Assembly (NCBI GenBank): GCA_030278955.1
Contig: JAOANR010000001.1
Coordinates: 40,078,890 to 40,142,889, forward strand
Reading direction: 5' to 3'
Origin: Hygrophila difformis
Lineage: Eukaryota; Streptophyta; Magnoliopsida; Lamiales; Acanthaceae
DNA: 64,000 nt
This document shows, piece by piece, positions 10,687-22,227 of this stretch (within the stretch, counting starts at the first letter, position 1; the number at the start of each line of letters is the position of its first letter). The translations under genes and the position numbers were made by a program. The notes beneath the pieces are model-generated. The model made no database searches, was not told where the DNA came from, and worked only from the letters and a program-made list of their open reading frames with translations.

Positions 10687-12774
10687 TGAAACTTTTCGAC
10701 AATCTCCCACTTTATGAGCATTTTTCTAAATAAAAGAATAATGAATCCCGGTTTGATTTATTTAAAGAATAAAGATTGGACAAGATTTAGATAAAACACA
10801 ATTAAACTTCCATTTTTATACACAAATCTTTGTTTGGGGATAATCCTGTCAGATAGCTAATTCTCATGCTCTCAGTACTATGTTCCCTTTAACAGACAGG
10901 TATTTACAGTATGAGTTTACATGTTCTTAAGACCACAAATTCTAAGATACCACAGATTCATAACTGCCCCGGCCAGGGTATGATATTTCATCTGTGGTGG
11001 TCAAGCAACACCTGACAAATCATTAGTTGAAGTGCCAAGTACTGCTATCATTCCCCCATGTCACACCCAAAGTCTAAAATTAAACCTGAACTATCCCTTA
11101 ACTCTCAGTCCTAGTAGCAGTTAGAAGATCTAGTGACATATCCGAGTGACCTCTACGAAAGTGGTTAAAAGAAAGCAGTAAAGAAAGCATTTTAAAATCC
11201 TATCACTCGGAAGTTTCAAAAGCTTCGTACTGGTAGTAAAAGAAAGCCCCTAGTCAGGATGACCCGGTGTGGATCAAGAATTCCCGGACCTCAGTGAACC
11301 GCTCGCAGTGTTCACTTCTTTCCGGGTGGTTATGAGATACAAACTAATGAAACAGACTAATAAATTAGTTCGTTCCGGATGCACTCACTCAGGACTCAAA
11401 GATAGGCTTTGGCAGAAGAGGATAGTAGTTGAAAGAAACTCAACCCTATCTTAGAAAGTAACCAAGGCCTATGTATTGTTCCTCTAGAATTATCTAACAC
11501 ACTGCATTTGAATCCAAGTGGATCCCATCTCGGTGTGATAGTTAAGACTAAATTCCCAATACACAGCTATTTCGGAAAATAATAAGTGTGAAAACCATTC
11601 CCTAAACAGGTACTAGACTCCCAATAAGAACACAGACCCTTTCAGTCTAGATGAGACCTAATTGCTGACTCTGCTTCTAATTTCTCAAAATTTAACCCTT
11701 GACAGAATATGAACTAGACATAACTGAGGAATTTATCCCCTACTCAGATCCGAATTTTATAAATGAATTTTTGTTGGAGATTTAATATGCGATATCTGTT
11801 TTAAATCCAGACTTCTTATGTCCAAGGGAAGGATCCCAAAATATTACAGACCACAATAGCTACGTAATAATATCATGCATAAGGATATATGGAAGTGTAA
11901 AATTAATCAACCCAAAATATAATGGTGGGTTTAGACAGAACGTGGGACACAGATATGAGGTAGTCGTGGGGCCAAAAGTGATGGCAGAATAATCGGGTGG
12001 AATGCAAACTTCTGCTTTCCAGTTTCTCAATTACTCGGATGGAGCAAATTTAGACAGCAAAAACCCTGAAATGGCAGTGTCGCTACCAGTTGGGCCCCTA
12101 CTGTCTGTGAATTCTGATAAAGACCTACATGCTTCCTCTCAGTAATGCTTATTAGCTAATATTGACAGATATTGGCTGACTCACATCACAGATTAGAATT
12201 TGGGTTTTGGAAATTAAGATAAAGAGAATAAAACTGTATTTGGACAATAATTAACTGAGTTGCTACTTCATTTCCCGGTGAAAGGACCGTTCGCCTGACC
12301 TCGTTATTCATTATCCAAACCATGCAAAATAACAAACAGTAATTGATATACAGACTACGGGCTACTTCATTTCCCGGTGAAGGGACCGTTCGCCGACATT
12401 ATTCTGTAGTATCTCTTACTGTTTATTCACACATCACGAAAAAGATAAAATAAAGTAAAAATAAAGACAGTGCCTTGTATGAGAGACATTGCTTTCTCAT
12501 GCAAGGTTATGGAATTAATCCATAACTAATGTCTTAAATAATCCTTCATACCATAATTAATTACAGTCCGGATTATCTACTTAAGGCATTAAGGTTTTGT
12601 TTATAGAAAAATATTTTAAGGAAAATTGAACAAAGATCCTTTAATCAAAGTAATTATCGATCTTAATCATTGCCAATCATGACCTTTAATTATTGACTTA
12701 AGGGTTCAATTAATTAATGAAGGAAATGGAGAAATGGAAAATCTGGCAGAAACTGCCAATTACGATGCTAAACA

Positions 12775-13372
12775 GATTTTTACGACGCTATCCTAGGACA
12801 GCATCGTGGGGACAGCGTCGTCATGGGTTGGTGAAAGAGATGCAAATTTTGGAATTAAAAGGGGTTATGCACGACGATGTACATGTTTACGACGTGATAC
12901 AATGTTCCACGTCGTAGTGTTGACGTCGTGCATGGGAATTTAGAAATGAGGGCCTACGACGCTATGCATGTCCGACGACGTTAAACATGGTTTACGTCGT
13001 AGGGTCTATCGTCGTAGTAAGAAGAGATGGTTTTGAAAAAGAGGAGGATGCTACGACGCTATCCTAGGATAGCGTCGTGGGTGTAGCGTCGTAGGTGGAA
13101 TTTTCTGGAGTTGAAAAAAATGGGGGTTTACGACGTTATGCACTAAATTACGACGCTATCCTAAGATAATGTCGTGGTCATAGCGTCGTAAATGGGTTGG
13201 TGAAAATGAAGATTTTTGGGGTCCTACGACCTTAAACAAAAATTATGACGCTACCCTAGGATAGCGTCGTAGGTCTAGTGTCGTAGGGCAAATTTTCTTG
13301 AGTTCGAAGCAACTACGACATCAAACCCTTCCCTACGTCGCTATCCTTGGATAGCGTCGTAGCTACCCCAGA
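12775..13372. repeat. Palindromic ACGACGCTAT array in the transcribed part of LTR 1
   Basis: Many inverted pairs are present. The best, 13053-13078, is a perfect 26-bp palindrome with half-site ACGACGCTATCCT. Others are at 12781-12817, 13150-13190, 13247-13270 and 13330-13362. Downstream of the LTR TATA box they would be transcribed and could form hairpins in RNA. Confidence 0.85.
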
Positions 13373-14003
13373 ATATGTTGTTGGTCGGGTAATGCAATCT
13401 CTGCGATTGCAAACCCTGTTTTCAAGTTCATGGTTCATCAATGCAAGAACAGTAATAAAATAAGGTGAAAACAGTAAGCCAAAATGCATAAAAACATGAT
13501 AAAATAAGCCAAAAGCATACACCCATGAACCACAAACCCAAATGAGGGTTTTCAACCATAAAAACATGCATAAGAACCCAAAAAGAAGAAAAGGACAGAA
13601 ACTCCACATTGTAAATAGAAAATGAGATGACCAAATGGTCATTTAAGCAAAGATAAAGCAAGTAAATCCATGGACCCATGTCCATTTCATGTTTTTGGGA
13701 TTCTTTTGAAGCTTAAATGCCCATTTTATATCAAATGGTTTGATAATACCCATCATTTGGGTATTTCAAACCTAAACAAAGAGTTTAACAAAACTGAAAC
13801 AGTATGAAAATGGCTATCCTAAGCTGAACAAGAAAGAAAAACACTAAGCTATGCAAGAAATTAAACTAAGCTAGATGCATAAATTAAATAATACATAAAA
13901 ATAAAAACTAACTACTCTAACTAACCTAGCTACACTTCTCAAGAACTGAGGTTGTCTTCAAGTTGGGGAATGTATGAAGGGACAAGACCTGGGAGTCAAC
14001 ACC

Positions 14004-14015
14004 TCTATATATAGG
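14004..14015 (-). promoter_or_regulatory. LTR TATA box, element 1
   Basis: The minus strand reads CCTATATATAGA. It lies about 60 bp downstream of the motif array 14073-14340 and about 605 bp inside the LTR, a typical U3 promoter position. Confidence 0.65.
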
Positions 14016-14072
14016 CGAGAAACCCTAGGCCCATGGGCCCTCAGGCCCTTGAATTTGAATTCTGCAGCTTGG

Positions 14073-14340
14073 TACGACGCTATGCATGACTTCATCGCTA
14101 TCCATTACTACGACGCTATAGGTGTAACGTCGTAGTCTTCCACTTCGAATACACTCTTTGTCTCTAAGTGAACAGCCTACGTCGCTATACTCCGTTACGT
14201 CGCTACACTTGGTCTACGACGCTATGCTTGATGTCGTAGTTCTCCTCCTTCAGAATCTTACCTCCATTTCTGCCTACGACGCTATACTCGGCCTACGACG
14301 CTATACATGGTTAACGTCGTAGTTGAGTGTAGCGTCGTAA
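14073..14340. repeat. TACGACGCTA array in U3 of LTR 1
   Basis: At least ten copies of TACGACGCTAT, its inverse or close variants lie just upstream of the LTR TATA box. The order (array then TATA) is the same as in the internal F-box promoter at 3757-4024. Confidence 0.85.
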
Positions 14341-14626
14341 TTTCCTGAAAAATTTGACTTTTTTGTGGGTTTTTATTTATTTTCCCATCTTTTTGTTTCC
14401 TTTTTCTTTTCTTTTCTTTTTCTCATGTTTTTGGATTTTTCTAGCATAAATGTGTAACAAAATTACATATTTATGCATTTTTTATACCAGCTCAATATTT
14501 TTACAGCTATGCATAAATCAGTCCAATTCGACTGCGTTCTTATTTAATATAAGACCGGAATGCGATCAAATGCCCGTTTTAAGACACGGAAATGGATTGA
14601 AATAATGGACATTTCTGCCATTATCG

Positions 14627-14745
14627 CCGGTTTTTCGCTAATCATCTCCGAACCCGTCCCATAACTACCCTAATGGATGGATGGGTTCAGTGATTGATTA
14701 GGATAGTTATGGGACGGGTTCGGCGATGATTAGCGAAAAAACCGG
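14627..14745. repeat. Foldback with 48-bp arms
   Basis: The arms 14627-14674 and 14697-14745 are inverted with about two mismatches and one extra A, around a 22-nt loop. The left arm starts CCGGTTTTTCGCTAATCATC. It begins six bases outside the inferred LTR 1 border. It could be a MITE or a small-RNA hairpin; I see no target-site duplication that I trust. Confidence 0.8.
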
Positions 14746-14942
14746 GTTCATGGACAGGTTCGGTGAAGATTATGGTAGCTACGGAACGGATTCGTCTAAT
14801 TTCATATTTGTGAGATTGTTTTGGAAAGTTTTTAAAATTATGGGATGATATTGGTTTTTTTTTCCATGTTAATGTTTATAAGATAACATCTTTTTAAAGA
14901 ATGAAATTTTTTTATTTTATTATTTTTTTAGCAGCCAAAACC

Positions 14943-15082
14943 AGAGAAAGGAAAGTGGGAGCCCATGCCACACAAACTACAAAGAGATAAATGGGAGGGA
15001 TAGGGCGCCGGGTGGGGAATCGAACCCCAACCCTATGGTTAGAAGGCATGGACTTGCCGTTTGGGCAATTCCTCATCCCAAT
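14943..15082 (-). mobile_element. tRNA-derived SINE-like sequence
   Basis: On the minus strand a box B-like GGTTCGATTCC occurs in a tRNA-like 3' half (GGGGTTCGATTCCCCACCC), preceded by an imperfect box A-like GCCCAAACGG. The borders are not certain, and no duplication was confirmed. Confidence 0.45.
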
Positions 15083-15160
15083 TTCTTTTGGTGAATTACT
15101 AGGTATCCATTTTTTTTAACAGAATTAAGAAAAACTCACCCAAACATAAATTGTCGAAAA

Positions 15161-15344
15161 GTACTAACAGCAGTTGACTTGAGTGGATTGAGCATTTGGA
15201 CTCTAGTCGCTTAAGTAAGCTTTCGGGTTCGAGCCTTGTTTGTGCAAAAGACTGCTTTGGGAGAGACATCCTTCATTGCCCATAGAGATCCTAGAGGGAT
15301 TAATCTTAGGTCCAATGCGGCATGTGAATACCCGATAATTCACC
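15161..15344 (+). mobile_element. SINE with perfect 12-bp target-site duplication
   Basis: The body has a box A-like TGACTTGAGTGG and a box B, GGTTCGAGCC, the two internal pol III promoter boxes of tRNA-derived SINEs. It is flanked on both sides by AATTGTCGAAAA (15149-15160 and 15345-15356), a perfect 12-bp duplication of the kind left by LINE-driven insertion. The element is 184 bp long. Confidence 0.85.
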
Positions 15345-15539
15345 AATTGTCGAAAAATTGGATTAGAAAGCAAGAAACGTAAAAATTAAAATAAAATTGT
15401 AAAAATTAGAAAATTTCATATATTGAAATTTTACATTACTAATGAATCTTTTCCAAGGCGATCATTGTATTAGCATTCTGTTTTTATTTAATTTAGTGAC
15501 TTAAATTATATTTACTTTGAAATAGTTAGTTGCGTACAA

Positions 15540-15567
15540 CAGCAGTTGGCTTGAGTGGATTGGAGCT
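15540..15567 (+). mobile_element. 5' fragment of the same SINE family
   Basis: ACAGCAGTTGGCTTGAGTGG repeats the head of the SINE at 15167 with one change, then diverges. No box B follows, so this is a truncated or decayed copy. Confidence 0.6.
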
Positions 15568-16018
15568 TAAACATCCAAACGTAATCTTATAAGATTTTCT
15601 ATAATGTAAACATGATCTCATAAGATTTTAATTTTTCAATCAAACCATTTTGGGAATTTTTCTATTAATTATCTAATTATATTTGCATTGTCATTAATAT
15701 TCCGTATTAGATAGCATATATTTACAAGACATTCGCAATATAAAAGCTGTTTTCTAAATTAATTAAATACTAGTTTCTCTTTATTAACTTTTAGAAATAT
15801 GAAGTATATATATGGAGTATTTTTTAATGTTAACTTCTTTCACTAATTAAATGTTGATAATAACTTGAAATTGTAATTTTTAATACTACCCACAAACAAA
15901 CATTAACTGCACTGTCTATCACTTTGCAAGAGGCGCCAAGGTGGCCTTGGTTATAAATAAATTCACGTATCAGGCCCTTTGTCATAAAATTGCATTTCAC
16001 TCAATTTCAAACATTAAA

Positions 16019-16441
16019 ATGTCTTCCTCGACCACGACCACCCTTCTTTTGCTTCTCTACTTCCTAATTCTATCACCACCAGCAGCACAATCAGCACCAC
16101 GACCACCACAGCCTCTTGAGCCTTGGATTTCCCTCAATTACAAATATCAACATTTCGATATGACGCTACAAGTAATTGTGCATCCCCAAACTCCTCCTGG
16201 CTTTAATCGATTTAGTCACGTGGGCTATGGTATGGTTTATAGATTAAGGGTCGCCGCGCCGACTCTTGGCCTGCAATATTTTTTTAACCTGACTGCAACT
16301 AAAACTGGGCGGAGGACTCCAGAAAAAATAACAGATAATGTCTACTTTGAGGCTTTCAATTATCGTCTTCATGGACACTTTGACAAAATGTCTTATATAG
16401 CCAACGCCACCGGCATATATCTAATATACCCAATAATGTAA
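16019..16441 (+). CDS. Small secreted protein of unknown function
   Basis: The 140-residue protein starts at ATG 16019. This start is preferred to the in-frame ATG at 15941 because a TATA box (TATAAATAA, 15951-15959) lies about 60 nt upstream of it, and because a clean signal peptide then begins the protein: MSSSTTTT, a Leu-rich hydrophobic core, and a likely cleavage after AAQS. The mature part of about 110 residues has one N-glycosylation site in FNLTATK, another in ANATG, and no Cys. The stretch GLQYFFNLTATKTG...NVYFEAFNY weakly recalls the strand pattern of plant cystatin-fold proteins, but the QxVxG inhibitor loop is not visible, so I do not assign the family. It may continue in a further exon near 16557. 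It is the only likely non-transposon gene in the window. Confidence 0.55.
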   Translation: MSSSTTTTLLLLLYFLILSPPAAQSAPRPPQPLEPWISLNYKYQHFDMTLQVIVHPQTPPGFNRFSHVGYGMVYRLRVAAPTLGLQYFFNLTATKTGRRTPEKITDNVYFEAFNYRLHGHFDKMSYIANATGIYLIYPIM

Positions 16442-18845
16442 GTATATAGTGTCCATGACATAGTATTTATTTCATTACTATTTATTTCGTCTAGATTGTT
16501 TCCAGTAGTTTATTAGTTCTAATTATTCTTAGATCAATTTGGCTTTCATTTGTTGTAGAGATTCGAGGTTGAAGAGGCCGACCAGTTGGAGTTGGAATCG
16601 TCTTCCTGTCCATGGGATCGCGGCTCAGGATTAATCCTCTAAAGAGTATCTATCTGTTGCTTAAAGACTTCCAACTCTAAAAACTTCAATAAAATTATCC
16701 TTGGGGACAATAAGACTAGTCTTTTGAATCATTAAGACAACAACTGGAATTGCACTCTTTTTCGTGAGTTTTTGGATTATATACTGATTGCATTATGATA
16801 CTTTTTACCAGGCCGTCTCAAATTAAACATCTTCAAGGCCCTGAGCAAAATTTAAATATGGGCCCTTGTGAGTTTTTTTTTTGTCTCTCCTATGGTGTTT
16901 CGGGTACTATTCACACACGCACTTTAACTTAAAGTTTTATCATAGTTATACATGTTTTTTTTTCCCACGAAATCATAGTTATACAAGTTAAAATATAGCC
17001 AAGTGAGATCATGTTAGATTCATATCGTCATTTAGTTTATAAATATCGAACTTGTAGAATTTTTACTTATACCGAACTTGAGTTGTTAATAATTTAAAAT
17101 GTGCATTGGATTGCGCGCTGGATAAATTCGTAACAAACAATAAAAAAAACAGATGAAGTAATTTTTTGTTTTAACGATTAAAATATTTCAACTTCGATGA
17201 TTCAATTAATAATTGGTTAGCGATCAAATTCGATATCAAAACTCATTAACTACCAATAATTTATCAATTGAATTAGATAATGATTTATCAAAAAACATGT
17301 CAAATGAAAGAAAGAGACTGATTAAAATATAAACATAGCACATCACATAAAAGAAATTTTAATTTTACAAATTTCAATTTTAACTACAGATTTCGGTTAC
17401 CAATTTTTTTATATTTAACTGAATTTTGTTGCGATTTCAATTGCTATCATTTTTGGTAACCGAATTTTGGGGTTTGTCGATCAAAATTTTCAGTGGCCCA
17501 AAAAAACACAAATTTTGGAATACCCTCAAATACGGAATGAATACACCAAACCAAATACTACTAATTAACTCGGTGATAGATTGGCTTGCGCAAATTCCTA
17601 TGACTAGCTAGGTTTGTTCGAGCAATCCCCATGCATGATGCTATTTTACAATGCCTCCCGATCTTCTGCATGCCATTTATTTATTTTTATTTTTTGATAA
17701 ACTGGAACTGAAACAACCATCATTTACCAGATGAATTAGGGGTAGAGATAGGAATCAATGTAGATTGAATTTCCAACCCAAGAGTTTGGGATATGATAAT
17801 TAAGGCCTAATGGTGTTTAAATACTCCTATTAGGTTGTTGAAAAATGAAAAGTGAGGGGTAAGTATGCACACCTGACACCAAATAAAAGCAAAGTCCAAA
17901 AAGATGGAAGTAGGTCAATTCGATTAGTGAATGTTAATATGTTTGTTCCTCTTTAAATAGGCAGACCTAACAGACACGTACAATTTAAGAGCTGCTATTT
18001 GGACATATTATATCCATCAAATAATAATTGCGGCAGATTTATAAATAAAAGAAAAATGACCTCTCTCCCTATACATAATCCTCTATATTTTTATATATAT
18101 TAATATAGTTTTAGGTGTGATATACATTGATTGAGAGGCACATGCAACCATATGGTTGGTTAAAATAGTGATTGAATGGTCTCTGTGTTAGCCTGAAGTA
18201 ATAATTAAATTCATGCCATGCATGTTCTTCCCTCAATCAATATATACACTATACAATTACTTCAACCTCAGGGTATTTGAAATTTTCTTACACTTCATAA
18301 ATAATTTATAATTTTTTTGGTGAAGAAATGATTTATAATTTTGAAGAACAATACAGATTTTTTTTTTTTTTTAAAAAAGGCCATTGCTGACGTCTCATAA
18401 GCTATCATAAAAACGTCAGTAAGTAAAAAATGTGAGGTTTTCGACACTTTCACAAAATGTAAATCAGGTCAAACCAGGCCAGATCAAATCAAATTACACC
18501 AGAAACATTCACCACGCCAGAAAGATTTAGACCAGATCTTTAAAAAAAAAAAAATAGATTAGAACAGCTTATTTAGTGAACATGGCCATAATAGGCCTTA
18601 TGGCCGAAAGCATAAATTTGTAGAATAAAGATTCAAAATATACATGAATCATGAAACAAATGTGAAAATAAGCTTTGTTGAATAATACTACTATGTTGTA
18701 AAATACCAGAAGGATAGCTCTAATAAAAGGCCCTGAGAAACATATACAGGGAACTCAACTAACAAGCAAGCTTAAATTTAATTTTCTTGCCATTAGACAA
18801 TACTGTACATTGGATTGTGAATGTCACTTTCCCGGAACAACATAA
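16442..18845. other. AT-rich intergenic sequence
   Basis: No gene is recognised. A small inverted repeat, TTGCTGACGT (18384-18393) and ACGTCAGTAA (18413-18422), follows a T run and may be a MITE end. The rest is AT-rich host-like DNA leading to the target site CATAA of element 4. Confidence 0.5.
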
Positions 18846-19988
18846 TGCCACAAAAATCCGGATTAACCGAATCAATTACTCGATCAGGTCTGACGAGGGT
18901 ACAAAAGACCCGGCTAAATTAGAAGACCCAGGACCCATTACCCATTAATCTGGGTCCTGCAATCTCGACCTGAGTCGGAAGAAGGAGACCTCAAGATGCA
19001 CTTATAGATCAAGATTAGCATAAAGAAGTCAAGGAGGAGGACCCCACCGTCACCGTCGCCGTCGCCGGAAGTTCGTCGAAGCTTCGGCGAGGTTGTCGGA
19101 ATCTGGCCGAAAGTTTGCCGGAGAAACTACCGATCAACGGAAGTCAACGCCGGAACAGTGGACCTCCAGCCACGAATAATTCAAAGGGAAATCTGCAAGT
19201 CCAGGACCCCCATCGCAAGCCGTATCCCACGTCGCAAGCCTCTTACCCGTCTTAAGTCCAAGGCTCACGACATGAGACACCTGTCGCAAGACCAAGGCTC
19301 ACGACGTTAGACTCCCGTCGCAAGACCCCCTCTCACGACGTGAGACCTCCCGTCGCAAGACTACCCCGTCGCAAGCCTTATCTCTCACATCGCAAGGCCC
19401 CGGTTCACGACGTGTCTCCAGGCTTACGTCGGGCTTCCTCTAATTGTGCGTCCTTCACGTCGCCAGTCTCCACCCCGTCGCAAGACGAAGCTTCACGACG
19501 TGATCAAGGCTCACGACGGGCATATTCCAGTTTTTGTTCTCTTTGTTCAAAACATTCCTAGGGTTGTTTAATTCCTGTTTTAGGTTGTTTAATGGGCTTG
19601 GTCTATATATATGACCTTCCCCTCATTTGTAAGACATCTTTTGCTTATTGAATGAAATCAACTTCACTTTCAAAAGATCAAACCAAGAGCATACTCCCTC
19701 TCACACACCTTTGTATGTTTGTTGGGAAACATTAATCAACCTTTGGACCAAAGCTACCATTGTTGATCATCAAACCGAGGCTCGAGTGGAAGGATTGGGT
19801 TGAGGTCAAAGTTTCTACACTTTGGTTGCTTCCCCCGACGATTCTTATTGCGGTTTTGCTTCCTTATCCCTTTTATTTTCATTTTCGGTTCCACATCTTC
19901 ATCCTTAATCTTCACCACCTTCTTATTCTTCCGCTTAATCATCTCTTAATCCATTTTAAGCAAGTTAGTAACCAAGAGATCCATGGCA
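18846..19988 (+). repeat. 5' LTR of element 4
   Basis: It starts TGCCACAAAAATCCGG and ends CCATGGCA. A TATA box (CTATATATATGACC) is at about 19609-19622, followed by a transcript-start-like region. The array of GTCGCAAG and TCACGACGTGA motifs lies in U3 (19190-19530). Confidence 0.9.
19190..19530. repeat. CCGTCGCAAG / CTCACGACGTGAG motif array in LTR 4
   Basis: About ten copies of CCGTCGCAAG alternate with the near-palindrome CTCACGACGTGAG. The array repeats in the right LTR (23560-23865), and related motifs recur in the interior (20520-20598 and 21275-21560). Confidence 0.85.
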
Positions 19989-20000
19989 TCTTAATTTGTT

Positions 20001-20012
20001 TGGTATCAGAGC
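20001..20012 (+). other. Primer-binding site, initiator tRNA-Met type (element 4)
   Basis: TGGTATCAGAGC matches the complement of the plant initiator tRNA-Met 3' end. It begins 12 nt after the LTR end, a longer gap than usual. Confidence 0.85.
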
Positions 20013-20519
20013 CTCTTGGTTCTACTTTTGTTTTTATCATCTTTCAAAAACCCTAAAAATAGAAATATCCCTCCAAAACCGAAAATCCAAAATATTGTGT
20101 TGTTTGAAATTTCCCTATCACTGCAGTGTCTTGATCTCTTGCTTAAACCCTCATTTACTTATTGTGTGTTGTTAATGCATGATATTAGAGTCCAACTTAT
20201 TATTTGAGCATTTTAAAACACAACCGTGGGGTTGATTAGGGTTTGGAGTGTGAGATTGTTCCTGTGTTCTAGGGAAAATATTGTTGGTGTTCATCTTGTC
20301 CACCCGAGCTTCATATTATTCTTGCTAAATTATTATAATAGATTTTTGCATGTAAAAGGCTAGTGTGTAATAGTCATTATCATTAAATGTCCAATCATAT
20401 ATTGTAAATTCGGCTCCTTGAACAGTGTGTGGAGCATTGGGATATTATATATTATTGCATGCATTTAATTTCCCAAGGAGGTACAAGATAAGCTGCAGGA
20501 AAAGGAGGAAAGTCAAAAA

Positions 20520-21560
20520 TAGCGGGCTAGTGAAAGACCCGTCGCTAGCCTGCCCCGTCGCAAGGCACTCCGTCGCCAACCTCCTCTCACGTCGCTAGTA
20601 AGGGTGGCTAAATAAATCGGTATACCGAAATACCGACACCGATACCGTACCATACCGAATTTTCGATATGGGTAAAAATCATACCGATACCGATACCGAA
20701 TATTTTGGTATACCGATTTTCGGTATACCGAAAATTTCGGTATCCTATAATATATACCGTTACCGAACCGAAAATTTACATATACCGTTACCAAACCGAA
20801 AATTTACCGTACCGAATTTTTGATTTTTGCCGAAAAATCCAAAAATTTTACATACCAAAATTTATACCGTATCGAATTTTCGGTTTTTACCGAAAAATAC
20901 TGAAGATTTTACTTACCGAAAAGCATTATATACCGTTATAAATTGGCATACCGAACAATACCGCAATACCGATGATAGGTTGGGCTTTAAGAGTTGGGGT
21001 TTAGGGTATTACAGTATACCGAAATACCAAAATGCCGATGATAGAATACTGAGAATTTAAAATAATGGTTAGATTAATTTTTCGGTATTTCGGCATACCT
21101 AAATATCGAAAATCCTGTATGCTACATACCGTTACCGTACCATTTTTTTCGGCATACCTAAATTTCGGTATACGTAAATTTCGACATACCTAAATTTCGA
21201 TATTTTTGAGTAATTTTCGATACGATAAGCTCGGTACACCGAGTTTTCAATAATTTTTTCCACCCCTAGTCTCTAGCCAAGGCTTGCGACGTAATTGCTC
21301 AGAAGAAGAAACAAGGCGTACGTCGCTAGAACCGGCCCGTCGCAGACACCTTTCACGACATGAGCCCAAGGCTTGCGATGTGAGCTCCTGAGATCCAGTC
21401 AAGGCAGGCCGTCGTAATCCTCCTCTGTCGCGAAGCTCCCCGTTGCTAGACCCACCTTCAAGACGTGAGCCTAGGGTTTGCGACGTAACATCCAAGAGAA
21501 GAACGAGGAGGCCGTCGCCAACCACCCATCACAAACCTCTCTTGCGACGTGACCCTCTTA
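20520..21560. repeat. Interior copy of the LTR 4 motif array, split by the MITE
   Basis: 20520-20598 and 21275-21560 carry CCCGTCGCAAGG, CACGTCGCTAG, GCTTGCGACGT, TCACGACATGAG and similar, the same vocabulary as the LTR array. The hAT-like MITE at 20599-21268 interrupts it. The array lies upstream of the ORFs at 22228-23122. Confidence 0.75.
20599..21268. mobile_element. hAT-like MITE built of TACCGAAA repeats
   Basis: The ends TAAGGGTGG and CCACCCCTA are inverted with one mismatch. Flanking octamers GTCGCTAG (20591-20598) and GTCTCTAG (21269-21276) match at 7 of 8, fitting the 8-bp duplication of hAT transposons. The interior is almost entirely degenerate TACCGAAA/TTTCGGTA units and encodes no transposase. 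Confidence 0.8.
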
Positions 21561-21665
21561 ACGCGATCAGATCCGGGCAAGCAGAAAAATTCAAATTTCA
21601 AGTTTTCCCGCCTTTATTCCAGATGATGCCACGTGTCATATTTGAGAGAATTTGAGTGATAATAC

Positions 21666-21795
21666 AATAAAGTGAATATCGGACTGGCACAATCGTGAAA
21701 CCTAGCCCGAAAAGCCACTTGAGTATTTATACAATAAGGTGGATGTGGGACTGGCACCCTTGTGAAACCTAGCCCGAGAAGTCATTTGAGTATTA
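21666..21795 (+). repeat. Two-unit tandem repeat of about 65 bp
   Basis: Both units contain GACTGGCAC, TCGTGAAACCTAGCCCGA (TTGTG in the second) and TTTGAGTATT, with about 80% identity. It lies in the leader of the interior ORFs of element 4. Confidence 0.75.
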
Positions 21796-22227
21796 CGGAT
21801 ATCCGAGTGTTTTTATTTGGTGAGGTTTAATTTTCCACTTCTATATCGGGATTGAATACACTGTTGCTTGTGATAATTGCTCATATAAGGTGTCGAACTT
21901 GAATTGAATGCATTGCATATCATATCACCCCACCTTATATTTTTGAATTGAGTCGAGCAGATACATTTGATCCGTGTATTGTGCGTCCCTCATCTCAGAC
22001 CTCACCCTCCGGATACTTGGGTATTTGTTTGCGATCACTGTGGACTACAGATTCTACCAGGTTGTGAATTAACCCAGCAATTCAGCCATTGGGTTGTGAG
22101 CAAACTGTGTGATTCTACCGAGTGATCCAGATAAATTCCACCTATTATTCTACATAATATTTTCATCTTCTTTTGCCTAACATTTTCATCTTCTTTGCAT
22201 ATACTGCTTAAAATTTCATGTGTCTAG

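Larger units (their letters stand above)
1..14620 (-). mobile_element. Element 1: Athila-type Ty3/gypsy retrotransposon, 3' end cut by window edge
   Basis: Read right to left it has a 5' LTR (10687-14620), an 18-nt primer-binding site matching the tRNA-Asp 3' end, gag, protease, RT, RNase H, integrase, then an accessory region with an F-box gene. The tRNA-Asp primer and the gag-pol type are known for the Athila lineage. No 3' LTR is visible, so the left border is unknown. That 3782-4024 belongs to the element is supported because its TACGACGCTA/TAGCGTCGTA array also fills the LTR. The stretch 1-1538 is included only by inference. gag-pol and the F-box gene are both broken, so this copy is dead. 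Confidence 0.8.
10687..14620 (-). repeat. 5' LTR of element 1 (3.9 kb)
   Basis: The inner border is fixed by the primer-binding site and begins TGAAACTTTTCG on the plus strand. The outer border at ...TTTCTGCCA (14620) is inferred by alignment with the outer end of the element 2 LTR, which shares the spaced blocks CATTTG and GTGTCTTAA. A TATA box at 14004-14015 puts U3 at about 0.6 kb and R-U5 at over 3 kb. There is no protein-coding gene inside. Two direct copies of a line reading CTTCATTTCCCGGTGAAGGGACCG-like sequence occur at 12260-12395. Confidence 0.75.

Noticed and set aside
12775..13372. CRISPR-like array of palindromic repeats
   Set aside because: Spacing and orientation are irregular, repeats are short and variable, and the setting is a plant LTR. 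No cas gene is present.
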